Positions 18,968 to 31,434 of a stretch of 64,000 nucleotides of DNA are shown here, piece by piece; the stretch's first letter is position 1, and every line of letters starts with the position of its first letter. A program made the translations under genes and the position numbers. The DNA lies in the NCBI GenBank assembly GCA_009193035.1, contig SWDT01000058.1, positions 62,001 to 126,000 of the forward strand. Reading direction: 5' to 3'. Source of the stretch: Halicephalobus mephisto (lineage: Eukaryota; Nematoda; Chromadorea; Rhabditida; Panagrolaimidae). Under the pieces are notes generated by a model that was not told the origin of the DNA, ran no database searches, and saw nothing but the letters and a program-made list of their open reading frames with translations.

Positions 18968-20500
18968 TGATTGTTTTCTCCCAGAAAATCTATCCAGTCC
19001 ACGGAATCTTCCGATTAATGTTATCCCAAAGCGGGCCAAATTGCCTCTTCTTCATCTTGGCGAGTACGGGTTGTCGGCACAGATGCCTTCAACTTGTATT
19101 TTTCCGATTCTGAGATTTTTATTGTGCAGTCACTCTATCAGGCCTTCTTGGCCGATCGGTGTTTCCTCTGCTTTCTAAGGGTTCTACCCCATTTGACGTT
19201 GAAGCACAAACTTTCGTCAGAGTTTTTTCAATTTTAATCGTTCTTGTAATAAAACTCGATCAAATTGAAAGATTTCGAGACTACTTGACCTTTAATTTCT
19301 AATGCAACATAATGGGAAACGCACTCAAGTCTATGATTTGAATTAATTTTTTAAAAAAATCAAGTGCGCAAAGGTCATTTTTGAATATTCTATTAAAGTT
19401 TTATGTCTCTATTGATTTTGATGCAAAGTTCATTGTTGACTTCTGAAGACTACTACTTGTTCCCCAGCAGAAACTTGATTTTGAATAATTGAAGGCAAAG
19501 ATCAGTCCTGATTGTCTTCAGAAAAATCGAACGGAAATGGAAATTTATCGTTTTCGAAGACAGTATTGAAACTGTCTGGATCTCATTTGATTACTCCGAA
19601 AGGCCAAGAATCGAATTAAAAACAACCTGGCGCCAGAGGGGATGGTGAATCTGACAGAGTATTGTTATTCAAAACAACGGCGCCAGAATCGGTCATGTTC
19701 AGACTGCACGTAGATTGTTTTCGAAATTATCTTTTATTTTGCCTATGGGAAAATTCGACTTTGTAATATTCTCAAAAAACAAATGACAAATCTGACATGG
19801 GGAATAAATCACCTTGTTTTGATTTGCTGATGCAGGCCGGTTTTGTCAAAGGTCAAATGGGCCACGAAATTCTGAACCCCTTCCGTTCAACTTGATTAAT
19901 CAATCTTGCAAATTAGTGAAGCCACAGGAAATGACAACAGAATCACAACTTGAACGGAACTTTATCCACGTGTTGTTCATTCCTCGAGATCCTTTACGGG
20001 TTGTAAAGAAGGAAATAAAATGACCAGGAAGATACTTCTTCCGAAAAACCATAAAACTCATGTTTGTTAACCTCAGTTTTTTCAATTGATAAAATGAACA
20101 ATCGAGCGAGACCAATAGCCTCAGGCACCGTTCTGGAGTCGGGAGCTCTCCCTTGATGGATCAAACGAGGACAAAGGAAATTTTCAAATTAACTGGCGCC
20201 AACTTTATTGAAAATTACAATTTCACTCTGGAAACATGCATGTTGCGAAGTAATCCCATCAAAGTTAAGAGGGTCACTTCTTTCTTTGAAACCGCCCACG
20301 GCCCATTGTTCCTCCGCCCTCCAGAACACCCACCTGGAAGGCGGCCAACGAAGGAGACTTATAAAAGCTCCATCTTCCATCAGTTTTCTTCAAAGTTTAG
20401 TCTTGGTTCCGATCACGCCCATCGGAACGTCCATTGACTAGTTTGATAAAAGGAGAATCCGCTCGACTTGACAGTTCAGTTGCTGCTTTGGCTGTGAAAA
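18968..20500. other. Intergenic region between par-1 and the lectin gene
   Basis: About 1.5 kb. AATAAAA near 19247 could end par-1. I see no exon with family resemblance. Three copies of a GGCGCCA-centred word lie here (19627-19636, about 19678-19686, 20193-20202). Confidence 0.4.
20360..20367 (+). promoter_or_regulatory. TATA box of the C-type lectin gene
   Basis: TATAAAAG lies 134 bases before the lectin ATG. A start of transcription near 20390 would leave a leader of about 110 bases. Confidence 0.45.
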
Positions 20501-21299
20501 ATGGCTCATACTCGATTCTTTGCTTTAATTGCTGCTACCGTAGTTTGTCTAGGTAACTTTAATAGTTGGGGAAACGAGATTAAAAAAGAGTTTAGTTGCT
20601 GCTGGACCCTGTCTGGACGACACCTGGAGGTACTCCCCCCACTCCGGCAAGTGCTACAAGCTCTTCAACGAGAAGATCGGATGGACTTTGGCTGAGTTCA
20701 AATGCGCTTTCAAGGGGGCCCACCATCTGAGCATCCACAACCCTGTCGACAACCAATTTGTATCAGGTTTGTCTTTTTGTGCCTTGAACCCAGGCCTCCG
20801 GAAGTGGACGACCTTGGGCATCAATTAAAGACAGTGATTCGATTGATGGCCAGGGGGTCAGCGACAGACTGGCGCCAGTACTAGTCGAGAACCAGTTGGT
20901 TAATTGAATTAATCTTCAGAATTGGCCAAACAGGCAGATATTGTTTGGTTGGGGATCGCTCAGTTCGGCACTTCGCAGGACTACGTCTGGTCCGATGCCA
21001 CTCCATTCGACTACGAGAACTGGCACGCAATGCACAACTTCCGGAAACCCATCTACCACCGAGGCAAGAAGTGCGCCAAACTCGAAAGCCACTCCCAGAC
21101 CTGGATGCAGAGCTGCTGCAAAGTCCCTGCTGCTTACATCTGTGAGAGAGCCGCCTCCCCTGCCTTCAGAACCACCATCCCGCCACCTCGACCAACCACT
21201 ACCCCTCCACCGCAACCAACCGCTCCATGGTGGGCGACTCCGAACATCCCAGCTGCCTCCACCAACGAACTCCGCAAATTCAGGTTCCGTCGCTTCTGA
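20501..21299 (+). CDS. Secreted C-type lectin-domain protein
   Basis: Three exons, 20501-20552, 20596-20766 and 20920-21299, join in phase. A signal peptide (MAHTRFFALIAATVVCLVAAG) is followed by one C-type lectin fold: paired cysteines in PCLDDTW and GKCYKLF, then WTLAEFKCAF, DYVWSDATPFDYENW, and CAKLES...CCKVPAAYICE. The calcium/sugar-binding EPN or QPD and WND triplets are not evident, so sugar binding cannot be assumed. A short Thr/Pro-rich tail and a basic end (RKFRFRRF) follow. Such proteins are abundant in nematodes, often intestinal or hypodermal and responsive to microbes. The second intron carries the perfect palindrome ACTGGCGCCAGT. An AATAAA signal follows at about 21380. Confidence 0.85.
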
Positions 21300-22669
21300 A
21301 TGCTGTAGATGAATCTTCCCCATCTGTATACACGTGTACACAATCCTTTCTCCGCCGGCCGGTCACGGTTTTAACAAAATAATAAATTTATCACTCGAAT
21401 AAAGGGAAATCTGAGTCAAGAGTTACGTCAAATCCCCAGTATAATTGTGCGAAGACCTAAAGGGTAAAGATTAAAAAAAACAATCTGGAGATGAATGAAA
21501 TCCCCCAATTCTAGACCCCGAATGAAGTTTTCTCTGTCCACACCGAGTCATTTGGTTTTATTTTTACTCAGGATATGACCAAGTTTTTGAGCTCGCTGCA
21601 GAAGACAAATACCAATTGCTGTAGTTTAGTTTCAAAGCATAAAGGTTGTCAGCAAAGTTTTCTGCTAACCGTCGACTACAATTTCAGGCCATTAGTGGCT
21701 TTGAAGACGCTGAGAAACGAGCTCGACCTTCGTCAGATCTAAAATTATCCTTTTTGCTTAAATCAGCCGCGCGGTGTTTTCTCAAATATCTCGAGTACTT
21801 TCGAAATCTCATCCTTTCGATATATCGAAACTAGATTTATACTCATTATTGCTCAAGTTCTCTGGCCCAACAACAAATTCTCAAGGCCAAATTTAGGCAC
21901 CAAGTTGCCGAATTTCTTCTTGTGCTTTTCAGAAATACATCTAATCCACTTTGAGGAACTTTTCAAAAAAAAACTGCTAAATAAAAATCGCGACAAACAC
22001 ATGGCATTTCCCAAAAGAAGTCTTGTCAGTAGTTGAGAAAACTTTGCCGGGCGAAAGTGGCAACGACTGACGAACGAAAGCGGGCAAACGAGACAAAAAA
22101 CAAGCAGTGTTGCGTGCGCTCGCAGCGAAAAAGAGGCTCCTACAGTAACGTCCAGGCAGCGGGACGACGCGTCGTTCGTTCTCTCTGCTTTGCAACTATC
22201 AAATATCGATCTTGTTTGGTCTTTTTCATTACGGATCTTTTTTGTTTTTTCTTACTCTCTTACTATTTTTATTTAAAAATTAATTCTAATGTATGCAACA
22301 TAGAATTCATATAAAAACTACGTTCGTACATCTTGGTTGAGTCGGATTTGGTCGATAATTGTTGACTGACGTCAAATTTCTCCACACGCGCGTTTTATCA
22401 GTTTTTCCACCAATTTCAACATACCACCATGATTATTAACATCTCTTCCTCACTCTGTATCCTTTCTTAAGTTCGTCGATCCTTATTTCCCATTCTTGAC
22501 GTTAGAAATACAATGGCTGAAATACGTAAACTTCCCTGTTGTGTCGCATTGTTTTCCTGAATTCGAAATTGGTTTTTCGTGTTTCTACTGTTGTCAACCC
22601 TTCCAGTCAAGAACACATTTCCCAATATCTCAGTGATTTCAATTTTAGGCATTCTCAGATCTTGTGGAC
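21300..22669. other. Intergenic region upstream of the PP1 gene
   Basis: About 1.4 kb with no recognisable exon. AATAAATTTA near 21380 probably ends the lectin transcript. A TTTTAG acceptor at about 22648, 21 bases before the PP1 ATG, could be a trans-splice site. The stretch 22040-22190 is comparatively GC-rich. Confidence 0.4.
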
Positions 22670-23874
<1,205 letters not shown>

Positions 23875-24213
23875 TACCAAATTGGGTGTCTCAAGTGTAT
23901 ATTGACTATTTCTTCTTAATTCACCGTGTTTCCTTTTTGATTATGGGGAGTGGGTGCATCCAAGGATGGTGGACCTTCCTTGGTATCACTATTTTTCTTT
24001 CTCAAGTCGAAGGTGTTTAGATTAATTGATTCAAAAGTTCTTCGATACTGCTCCCATGTCGTATGTTCTTTTATTTTTTTCGTTGTGCATACACTCATGC
24101 TTGCGATAAATGATGGTATTAATGGAGGTTTAATATCGGAAAAGTTGTTTGACTTTGTGATATCTGATTTTACCGAGTTTTGGTCTTAATGCCAGTTGTA
24201 GGAGTAGGTAAAA

Positions 24214-24574
24214 ATGTCAGCTCCTCACCCGACTACGGTCGTGCTTCCGGAGCCGATCAACGTTTCTCCTTTGATCAGGTTCTCCCGATGGACTGCTCTC
24301 GGTCTTGGAATTGTCTGGGGAGCTTACAGACTCTGTCAACTCCGGGAATATCATGCTGATATCCGTCAATGGCAACACGAGAAGGCTGTCGCTGAAGCTG
24401 AAGAAGCCGCCAAGAAGAAGAAGTGGCTAGCCAAGGACGAAATGCGCTACTTGATGAAGGTATGTCCTCCCTCGAAAGTAAAGACTAATGAACCGAAATT
24501 TGCAGGTTGTCAACATCCCATTCGAGGAGGGAGTCGCCCAGTTCGGTGTTGCAGACCTGTACCGCGAGGACTAG
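24214..24574 (+). CDS. Mitochondrial ATP synthase subunit e (ATP5ME)
   Basis: Two exons, 24214-24459 and 24506-24574, encode about 104 residues. The start MSAPHPTTVVLPEP leads to NVSPLIRFSRWTALGLGIVWGAYR, the single membrane helix with the G-x-x-x-G dimer motif of subunit e. A charged coiled region follows (QWQHEKAVAEAEEAAKKKKW), then VVNIPFEEGVAQFG. Subunit e sits in the FO sector and supports dimerisation of ATP synthase and cristae shape. The C-terminal extension beyond the human length fits nematode subunit e. An acceptor-like TTGTAG lies about 14 bases before the ATG, so this may be the downstream gene of an operon with PP1. Confidence 0.8.
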
Positions 24575-25098
24575 TGCCTTCAGTAGATTGTAATTCAGAT
24601 TATCGTGTTCTTGGTGTTAGGATAAAAGATGTAAATCTGAAGATGAGTGTCCACTTGACGCATGGATACGGCGAGATCAGAAATGTATCCGCTCTCATGT
24701 CCAGCTGTTTCTGTTGCGCAAAGAGGATTGTCCCCCAATTTGCTGGCCGAAAAGGCGAGTATGAGCGTTTATTAGCCGCGACGAAAGCCGGGATAATCGA
24801 ATCAGCAGCGTTCCCCGGTTGGCAATTGGAGAGGCGGGGCAACTACCGTAAACCGAGCCAGAAGCTGCGGCTTGGAGTCAGTCTTGGGCTAACTCTGTTA
24901 GACTTATCCAGTTAGCCAGCTTCAAAGTGGAGCTTTTGTCAAGTTTGTTCGGAACAAGCCTCTTTAGCATTTTTACGGCATTCCAGAAATCAAATCGAAT
25001 CTAGTATTCTTGACTAAGCGTGGCGCGTTTTGCATCTTCATCTGTTGATTTAATCATATAAATAGGACTAATCGAATCCAAGGTGGAAGAAGTAGAAA
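24575..25098. other. Intergenic region upstream of the homeobox gene
   Basis: About 520 bases. A TATA box (TATAAAT, 25057-25063) lies 36 bases before the homeobox ATG, implying a very short leader. Open frames on both strands at 24600-24900 have no family resemblance. Confidence 0.4.
25057..25063 (+). promoter_or_regulatory. TATA box of the homeobox gene
   Basis: TATAAAT 36 bases upstream of the ATG at 25099, the standard distance from a start of transcription just before the ATG. Confidence 0.45.
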
Positions 25099-27533
25099 AT
25101 GACCTCAAACGACGAGCAAATTAACGGATCCGCCGAAGCTCAACACGAACTCGTCCAAGCCGTCGTTGCTGCTGCTAGTGTAAGTTTTTACAATACTTAC
25201 GGTAAGGGGTGATCAATCGATTGATCACGGGCTACTCGATGGAGAGTGGAATGGAGGACTGGGGTCTCGGGAAGTAGACTTGGTGCATTGGGTAGGGTTG
25301 ATCTCTACTGCAAACTCTAAACTAGTCGCGATCACCTGGAAGTAGGTAATACCCCTGCGGGGGGATCACTGACCCTGCGGGCCCTCCACACCCCGACTAA
25401 CTTCTTCCATCCTCGCTCCAACGAGAAAGAAGCGCGCCACGCCCCTATTATGCAAACCGAATAATGATAATTCACTTCCTCTGATTCGATTCATTTGCTC
25501 AAGAAAGCAAGAGAGAACTCTTTCTTTCTCTGCCTCCAGAAAACTCGATTGATGAGAAGGCTCTTCTTCCAAACTAAATTACCATCATCGAATTTGAAAA
25601 TTCGATTTTTCGCTCTTAGAGGTAAAGAAGGGATAATTTGCTTCTGATAATACGATTAGCGTTAATGTAATCGAGAATAGGAGGAGCCTGGATCATCCCG
25701 TGTCACTGAATTAACCACATTCAACCGACTTGGCACATCTCTGGCTTATCCGTTTTTAATATTCCTCCTTCACCGAGTTTTTAGGACTTTTGGGGCTTCC
25801 TGGAGATCATGGTAGTTCTCAGAAGTCTATTTTCGAATTTGCTCCAATAGTAACCTGGGTAGTGACTGCTTTAAACACTATCCATCTCTTTTAAGCACTT
25901 TCTTATTTTTTGTTTGGAGCATAAACCAGCTACTTCCTCCTATCTGAACACTCCTCGGAATCCACTATGGTGTCACACTTGGGGTTTTGCCCGCCTGAAG
26001 ATTAGATGCTTTATGCATTTTGAAATTCGAAATATCTAGTGCCTGAGGCGTCTAGTTTGAGGATCGTCCAAGTTGACTCCGATTAGCCGGCTAATCTGGT
26101 CGATCGGGGCTTCATGCTGGGTGGATCTCAATTGTCTTGGAAGAACAGACCCAAATTGGCGCCAGCTGTCCTTTCGAGGACTCCATTGGCTCTCTGGACC
26201 CCACTTGTTCCAACTTGACTGTTCTTGGACAAAATTGCAATTATCCCGCAAAATCATCTATTGCCAAAGTTGTAGGGGTTCTTCACCTCGGTTGACCTCG
26301 AAAATTCCGGATTTTCAAAAGTGGCAATTAGCTCAATTTATTCCGAGATTGCGGGTTATTATGCAAATGTTCACACCTCGGCAGTTCGAGATCCTCTTCG
26401 TCCGGGACAATTGCATAATCCTCAAATTGGGGCTATCGATACAACTTTACTTTTACTTTTCATAAAAGTCAGTTACAGTATCACTAGGACCTTTGCCGGG
26501 GGCTATTTTAGTTTCCTTTCTTGTTGTTTGAGTCTTTCACAAGCTCTTTATTTTCAAGACGGAAGGCTACAGTAGACTAACGAACGACTTCATCAAAATG
26601 CTCTTTGAAAAATAGAAGGGATACTGTACTTTTCTCATGATGTGTGTTGTATATTAGTACATTTGGGGGAAACTACAGTATGCTAAGTATTGGAGTTTTC
26701 AGAAGGAGTTGTCCAATTCGATAGCGGATTTCCCCTACGCCGCCTATGCCCCCTTCGATGTATCCGTGGCGAACGCTGCCGTCACATCCTCGATTGGAGG
26801 TTTGTTTTCCGTTTGGAATTGAAATTTATTTTTTTCCGAAAAAAAACTCCGATCTTGTTTCAAATTAGAAAAAGGATCGGAGAAGACCAATTTGCAAACA
26901 AAACCCCGACAGATATCCCTGCAATTAACTTCTCGAATTAATAATTGGATTCTGACTTCAGATCTGAAGCTGAAAGCAGAGTCCATCAATGGACTGGGGA
27001 ATTTCTCCTCCGGGTTGAGTGGAGGCCCCCCGACCCCCGCGAGGAGACGGCATCGGACGACCTTCACTCAGGAACAGCTCCAGGAGCTGGAGAATGCCTT
27101 CCAGAAGTCCCATTACCCAGACATCTATGCTAGAGAAGACTTGGCAAGGACTACGAAATTGAATGAAGCCAGAATCCAGGTTTGGTTCCAGAATCGGAGG
27201 GCGAAACACAGAAAACAAGAAAAACAGATCCACAAAGGTGTCCAACTTTTCGGAGCAGGACACAGCGGGAATGCTGCTGCTGTCAACTCCTTGATGAGGC
27301 CCGTTTATCCCGCTGCTTCCATTGCTGCCGCTGGCCAGAGGCAATTGGAAATGTGGCCCTACAATAATTACCAGATTCCTCGTCCCATGCAATATCCCGC
27401 GACTTCAATGCAGTACAGTCAGTTTGGAATTCCGAATCAGTTCACAGCGACGGATTCTGAAGACATTTACCGGCAGATCCGCCCTCAAGCAGGTCAACCA
27501 ACAGCTCCCCTACAGTACAACACAAACCTCTAA
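25099..27533 (+). CDS. unc-42: Paired-like homeobox transcription factor, Prop1/UNC-42-like
   Basis: Exons 25099-25179, 26703-26799 and 26962-27533 join in phase. The homeodomain runs from [17 protein letters not shown] through [14 protein letters not shown] to [21 protein letters not shown]. It is a paired-like homeodomain with glutamine at position 50 (VWFQNRRAK). Among families I know, RRHRTTF, YPDI and [18 protein letters not shown] fit Prop1 and its nematode counterpart UNC-42 best; other paired-like classes are possible. UNC-42 is a neuronal terminal-selector factor acting in interneuron and motor neuron identity. The tail contains Pro/Gln/Tyr-rich sequence. The 1.5-kb first intron, 25180-26702, is long for this genome and carries a 20-bp palindrome and a hairpin, consistent with regulatory content. 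Confidence 0.8.
25209..25228. promoter_or_regulatory. 20-bp perfect palindrome in homeobox intron 1
   Basis: GTGATCAATCGATTGATCAC reads the same on both strands. Its core CAATCGATTG resembles a dimer site for paired-like homeodomains (TAATYRATTA) and also contains ATCGAT, a Cut/Onecut-type word. It begins 30 bases after the first exon. Autoregulation is an inference. Confidence 0.45.
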
Positions 27534-27682
27534 CTCCCTCCAATTGCTCAAAAGCAATCAATAACTTGGACCTTATCCTGATTCTCCTGAGCTTCTGAAT
27601 CCAGTGATCTCACTAGATGATCTCAAAATTGTAATTTGAATGGATTTATTTTTGACCGAAATAGGGAAATGAAAACTGGCAC

Positions 27683-28348
27683 TCACAAAATGACGTCCTC
27701 CACCACTCGAGTCTTGACCCCGTCCGACGTTCGTTTCTGTCTTCGTTGTTCTGTCACGCACTGGTTGGGTCCGACAAGGGTGTACCCGGGGTAGCAGAAG
27801 AACCCCTCCTCGAACCACATCGTCGAACTCGGTTTTCCCAAGAGTTTCAGAGCATTGGTGTACTGGAAGATTCCTCCGCGGAGTCCAATCTGGATTACTC
27901 CGAACACTGTGGAAGTCGCATCTACATTGGTGTTCCTAATGGGGTCTCTAAAACGACAAATTTTCCATTAATTTTAAAATATGGAAATTAACCGTTCAGC
28001 AACGAAAGTAGCATTGATTCTGTAGTAGTTCTCTCTTACAATCTCCCCGGTAACCTGGAGTTTCCCGCAGTCAAGGTCTTTCCTCGGCCCCCCGTCATCG
28101 GACTTGACGCAGATCTTCCAATGCTTGTCAATGAACCTCAACGAAGCCAAAACAGATTTTCTCATCAACGAAGTCCATTTTGTGTAGTGATTAATTCTAT
28201 TAACTTCAGCATTGGGGTAGTCAATTTGAAACCTGACAACTCTAACTGCCGGGACTTTTTCCGCCAAAGAACGAGAATTTTGAGCACTTACAACCACAGT
28301 AAAAGTAGAAAACAACAAAAATAACAACCTCGTGACATTTTTCATCAT
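27683..28348 (-). CDS. Unknown secreted protein
   Basis: The ATG at 28348 gives a signal peptide, MMKNVTRLLFLLFSTFTVVVSA. Two exons (28348 to about 27994, then 27948 to 27683) join in phase across a short intron with a GTTAAT donor and a TTTTAG acceptor. The mature protein is about 200 residues, with cysteines in KICVKSD, LDCGKLQ, FFCYPG and NQCVTE, an N-glycosylation site in RINATF, and a basic tail (EQRRQKRTSDG). I recognise no family. It is convergent with the homeobox gene, with stops 149 bases apart. AATAAA on the minus strand near 27642 fits its polyadenylation. Confidence 0.65.
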
Positions 28349-28731
28349 AGAAAACCAACTCAGAAATTCAATATATCCTAAGCAAATGATCAAATTAATC
28401 CTCCTAGAGCAGTCAGGCAATCCAAATATCCGACCAAAATGACGGTCTCTCTGGAATCTGCCCAATCAGGTTTTCCGAACGTTCCACCTCCATCCCCATC
28501 CTCGTAAAAGCCTTTTCGTTCTCACTTGAAATCCTTTCAACCGTTTTAGCCCTTCAAGATCCGAAATTTTTCATTTTTTTCAATTCATTTTGGATAACCT
28601 CCAAAAACACTTTTCTCCAAACTCGCAAAGCCATATTGATCAAAGATAAAAATTTTTGGGATAGATGTTTGGAATCAAAAATTAGGAATAAATCATCATT
28701 GTCAAAGCAGAAGAGCTTCTTGAGAACTCGT

Positions 28732-30473
28732 CTATTTGTGAATATTAGGTCCGGTAGCTTTGCCTTGTACTTCTTCAACTCTCAACTTCAGTTGGAGACG
28801 AATCTGAGAAAGCGTCGCTAGTTTCGCTTCCAATTCTGCATTTACTTGTCGTAGCACTGTACATCTAGCATGATAATCGGGCTTCAATGGAAGTATATGG
28901 GGCATGAGATTCACCGATTTTTTAGACAATGCACTTTCTTCAGAAGAAGATGTTGCTAAAAACAGACAAATAACAATCTCCAAAAACCCTAAACTCACGG
29001 ATTTCACTAGAAGTGTTCTCCGCTCTTTTCGTCACCACCCCAGAATCTGTTCGATCCAGCATATCAAAATCTAATTTCGGAGGAACAGTGTTAGCCGGTA
29101 AGGTGAAACACCTTTGATCTGGCAGTCCAAATTTCTTAATCTCGTTGCTGAATAAGCTGGCATTTAAGCCATCTGGTCCTGATCCTGTTCCGGGACGACA
29201 AAAGTCAACAACTGCCGGTCGCGCATTAAGGTCCAAACTAGCCGATCGACCGTGCCCTTTTTGATATGCTCTTGGAGGAGGATCTGGAGGAGGTCCTTTT
29301 GGCAAAGTTGTTGGAAATTGATGTGGCAAAACTGTCGAACCAAGCGACAACGTACCCGTTAGTTGAGCGGTTGAGGCTAAAAAATAATATCCGTCAAAAT
29401 CAATAAAGTTCTTCCTGTTTAAACAAATTTGACAAGTCCGGAAATTTCTTCCTTTAAGTTGTTTATGACCTCAAAGAAAACATACCATGAGTCGATCGGA
29501 CTGCTTGTGGAACACGGTCTACACATAATGGAGGATCTTTTCCGAATTCTGTCACTGGATTAAACGCTGCCTGCAAAAACAGTTTTCCGGAATTGAATCC
29601 ATAAACCCGAATGTAAAATCTTACATTTCTCTCATAAAGCGAGTGAAGTTTGTCATCTGAGAGAGAATGCTGCTTCACAGGGTTCGACAAATCAGGGATA
29701 ATTGTACCATTGTAAACAGCTGCAGAAGAAGCTGAATTCTGACTCCTACCGATGCTAACACCTTCACTCGACCTCGGCGATTCATCTGTTCTTGGTGGAG
29801 TCATTCTGAGATCGAAGTAGTTTGGCAATCGATTTGGAATAGGATAGTTGCCCTACAAGACTCCTTATTTCGATTTCACCGGAGAAACTCACCTTTTTGT
29901 GCAGAACAATCAAGTGCACGGCAGTGCTGAATTCGAACCTGTTCAGCTTGCCATCGACATTAACGTCCGCGAGATCCCAGATTTTCCCCAGTGTCGTTAT
30001 ATCCAGGGAACTCTTTTTGAAGAAATCCACAACTTTGGGATCAGTACCGTTGACAGCTCCATCAATATGAGCATCTCCCACTGTCAGGTACTGTAAATGA
30101 AGGAAAAGCTGATCGTAGTAAACTTGCTGATCGGGAGTGATAGCGTAAACTTTGTCATCTAATTCATCAGGAACTCCAGCACCAAGTATAATGTGTGCTT
30201 CGTCATCAAGCAAAATATCTTCTTCGAAATCTGCGTCATCTAATAGATTTCTTGTTTCCATATCACTCTGCCCATCTAAAACATTATTCAGGCGTTTATG
30301 CCAATTATTAAATACATACGTTGTTTCTCTGGGTTGTCATCGCTTTGTCGATCCGTCAAGTCGTCGTCATTGTCATTGGATTCGTCTGAAACACTCCCGG
30401 GTTCTTCTGAGTCTTCGAAGTTGGACCATTCTTCATCTGATGTTCTCGATTGATCACCAGAATCGTCAGCCAT
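28732..30473 (-). CDS. reps-1: REPS-family EH-domain protein (RalBP1-associated Eps15-homology)
   Basis: The ATG at 30473-30471 opens a very acidic N-terminus (MADDSGDQSRTSDEEW). An EH domain follows: ITPDQQVYYDQLF, FFKKSSLDITTLGKIW, then the EF-hand-like loop DLADVNVDGKLNRFEF and VHLIVLHKKG. After it come Ser/Pro-rich segments with GHGRSASLDLN, matching the HSRSSSLDMN block of mammalian REPS1, a proline stretch (PPPDPPPRAY), and a C-terminal coiled coil (QVNAELEAKLATLSQIRLQL), which in REPS proteins binds RalBP1. REPS proteins link the GTPase Ral to receptor endocytosis through NPF-containing partners. Vertebrate REPS has two EH domains; I see only the second. At least five exons. The POLE3-like gene lies 170 bases upstream on the same strand. 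Confidence 0.8.
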
Positions 30474-30645
30474 CAATCTAACAACATATTAAATGAAAAA
30501 AAGCTTAAAAAGTATCCAATCGTTTTAACGATTATAATGAAAAACGAATTCAGAGATCATTTACAAAATAAAACTTGTAACACAGTTGTAAAACACTTAT
30601 AAACCCGAGAAACAATAAGGAACGGCTGATTCTGAGGTTGTTTGG

Positions 30646-31117
30646 TTACTTTTTCTTCTTTTGGCCTTTAACGGTTCGATATTCTTCAACAGTGTCATTG
30701 ATCTAAAAAAACCATTTGAATATCGTGCATAAATAATGCATAATGCACAGATATAACACAAAGAACGGTCCAGATACAAATGAAATTGCATAGGATCCGG
30801 GATGACTTACCTTTTCCTTGAATTCCGGGACTTCCATGTCATCTAAGGCAGCAACAATGTCCCCGACGTTCACGGTCTTCCTTCCATTGGAACTGGAACG
30901 TGTAGCAGCAGAATCCACGATATGAAGACAGAAAACTGCGGCTGCTCTTGCGACAGCAACTTTGGCTTCCTGAAAGAGATAGCAAGCAAATCGATTCAAG
31001 GAAAACAAACAAGAAGCTCACATTCGAGAATTGGATCCCTTCACCAGCCCCTGCCTTCATCAATTTCACAATCGGGGCCTGGGGTAGCTTTAAATCTTCT
31101 GGATTCACCACACTCAT
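30646..31117 (-). CDS. DNA polymerase epsilon subunit 3-like histone-fold protein (POLE3/CHRAC17)
   Basis: Three exons starting at the ATG at 31117-31115 give MSVVNPEDLKLPQAPIVKLM, then EAKVAVARAAAVFCLHIVDS, GRKTVNVGDIVAALDDMEVP, and a last short exon ending GQKKKK. PEDL.LP at the start and the histone-fold helices match POLE3, which pairs with POLE4 in DNA polymerase epsilon and in the CHRAC chromatin-remodelling complex. The protein is about 105 residues, slightly shorter than the human one because the acidic/basic tail is trimmed to KKKK. It shares a 318-base divergent promoter with DDX47 and may be cotranscribed with the REPS gene downstream. Confidence 0.85.
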
Positions 31118-31434
31118 CTTGAGAGAAAATATATGAATTACAAACAGAAATAAACAGATCAGAACAAGGAACGTCCACGAACTTAACGAAGCTGAAGAAA
31201 CTGCGCGCTCAAAGGAGCTGGGGCGAAATGCGACAATTGCCAATTGACTTTATCTTTTCTCGAATTTTTCCAGCCTTCTGATTTCTGAATTTTCTCCTTT
31301 TTTCTACGTTTTTCTGCTTCGGGATTTATTCATTGTACATTTTTATACATTAAACTCGATCATTTTCGCGTGTTGAGGAATTACGGCTTATTTATAATAT
31401 ATAAAACTGTTTTGTGACTTTGTCGTATTTCAGA
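31118..31434. promoter_or_regulatory. Shared divergent promoter of POLE3-like and DDX47 genes
   Basis: 317 bases between two divergent starts. TATATAAAA at 31398-31406 lies 30-35 bases before the DDX47 ATG, and a textbook acceptor (GTCGTATTTCAG) ends one base before that ATG. Either a TATA start or trans-splicing could set the DDX47 5' end. Confidence 0.5.

Noticed and set aside
24600..24842. Open frames on both strands after the ATP synthase e gene
   Set aside because: No start context, no family resemblance, and the two strands are open by chance together.
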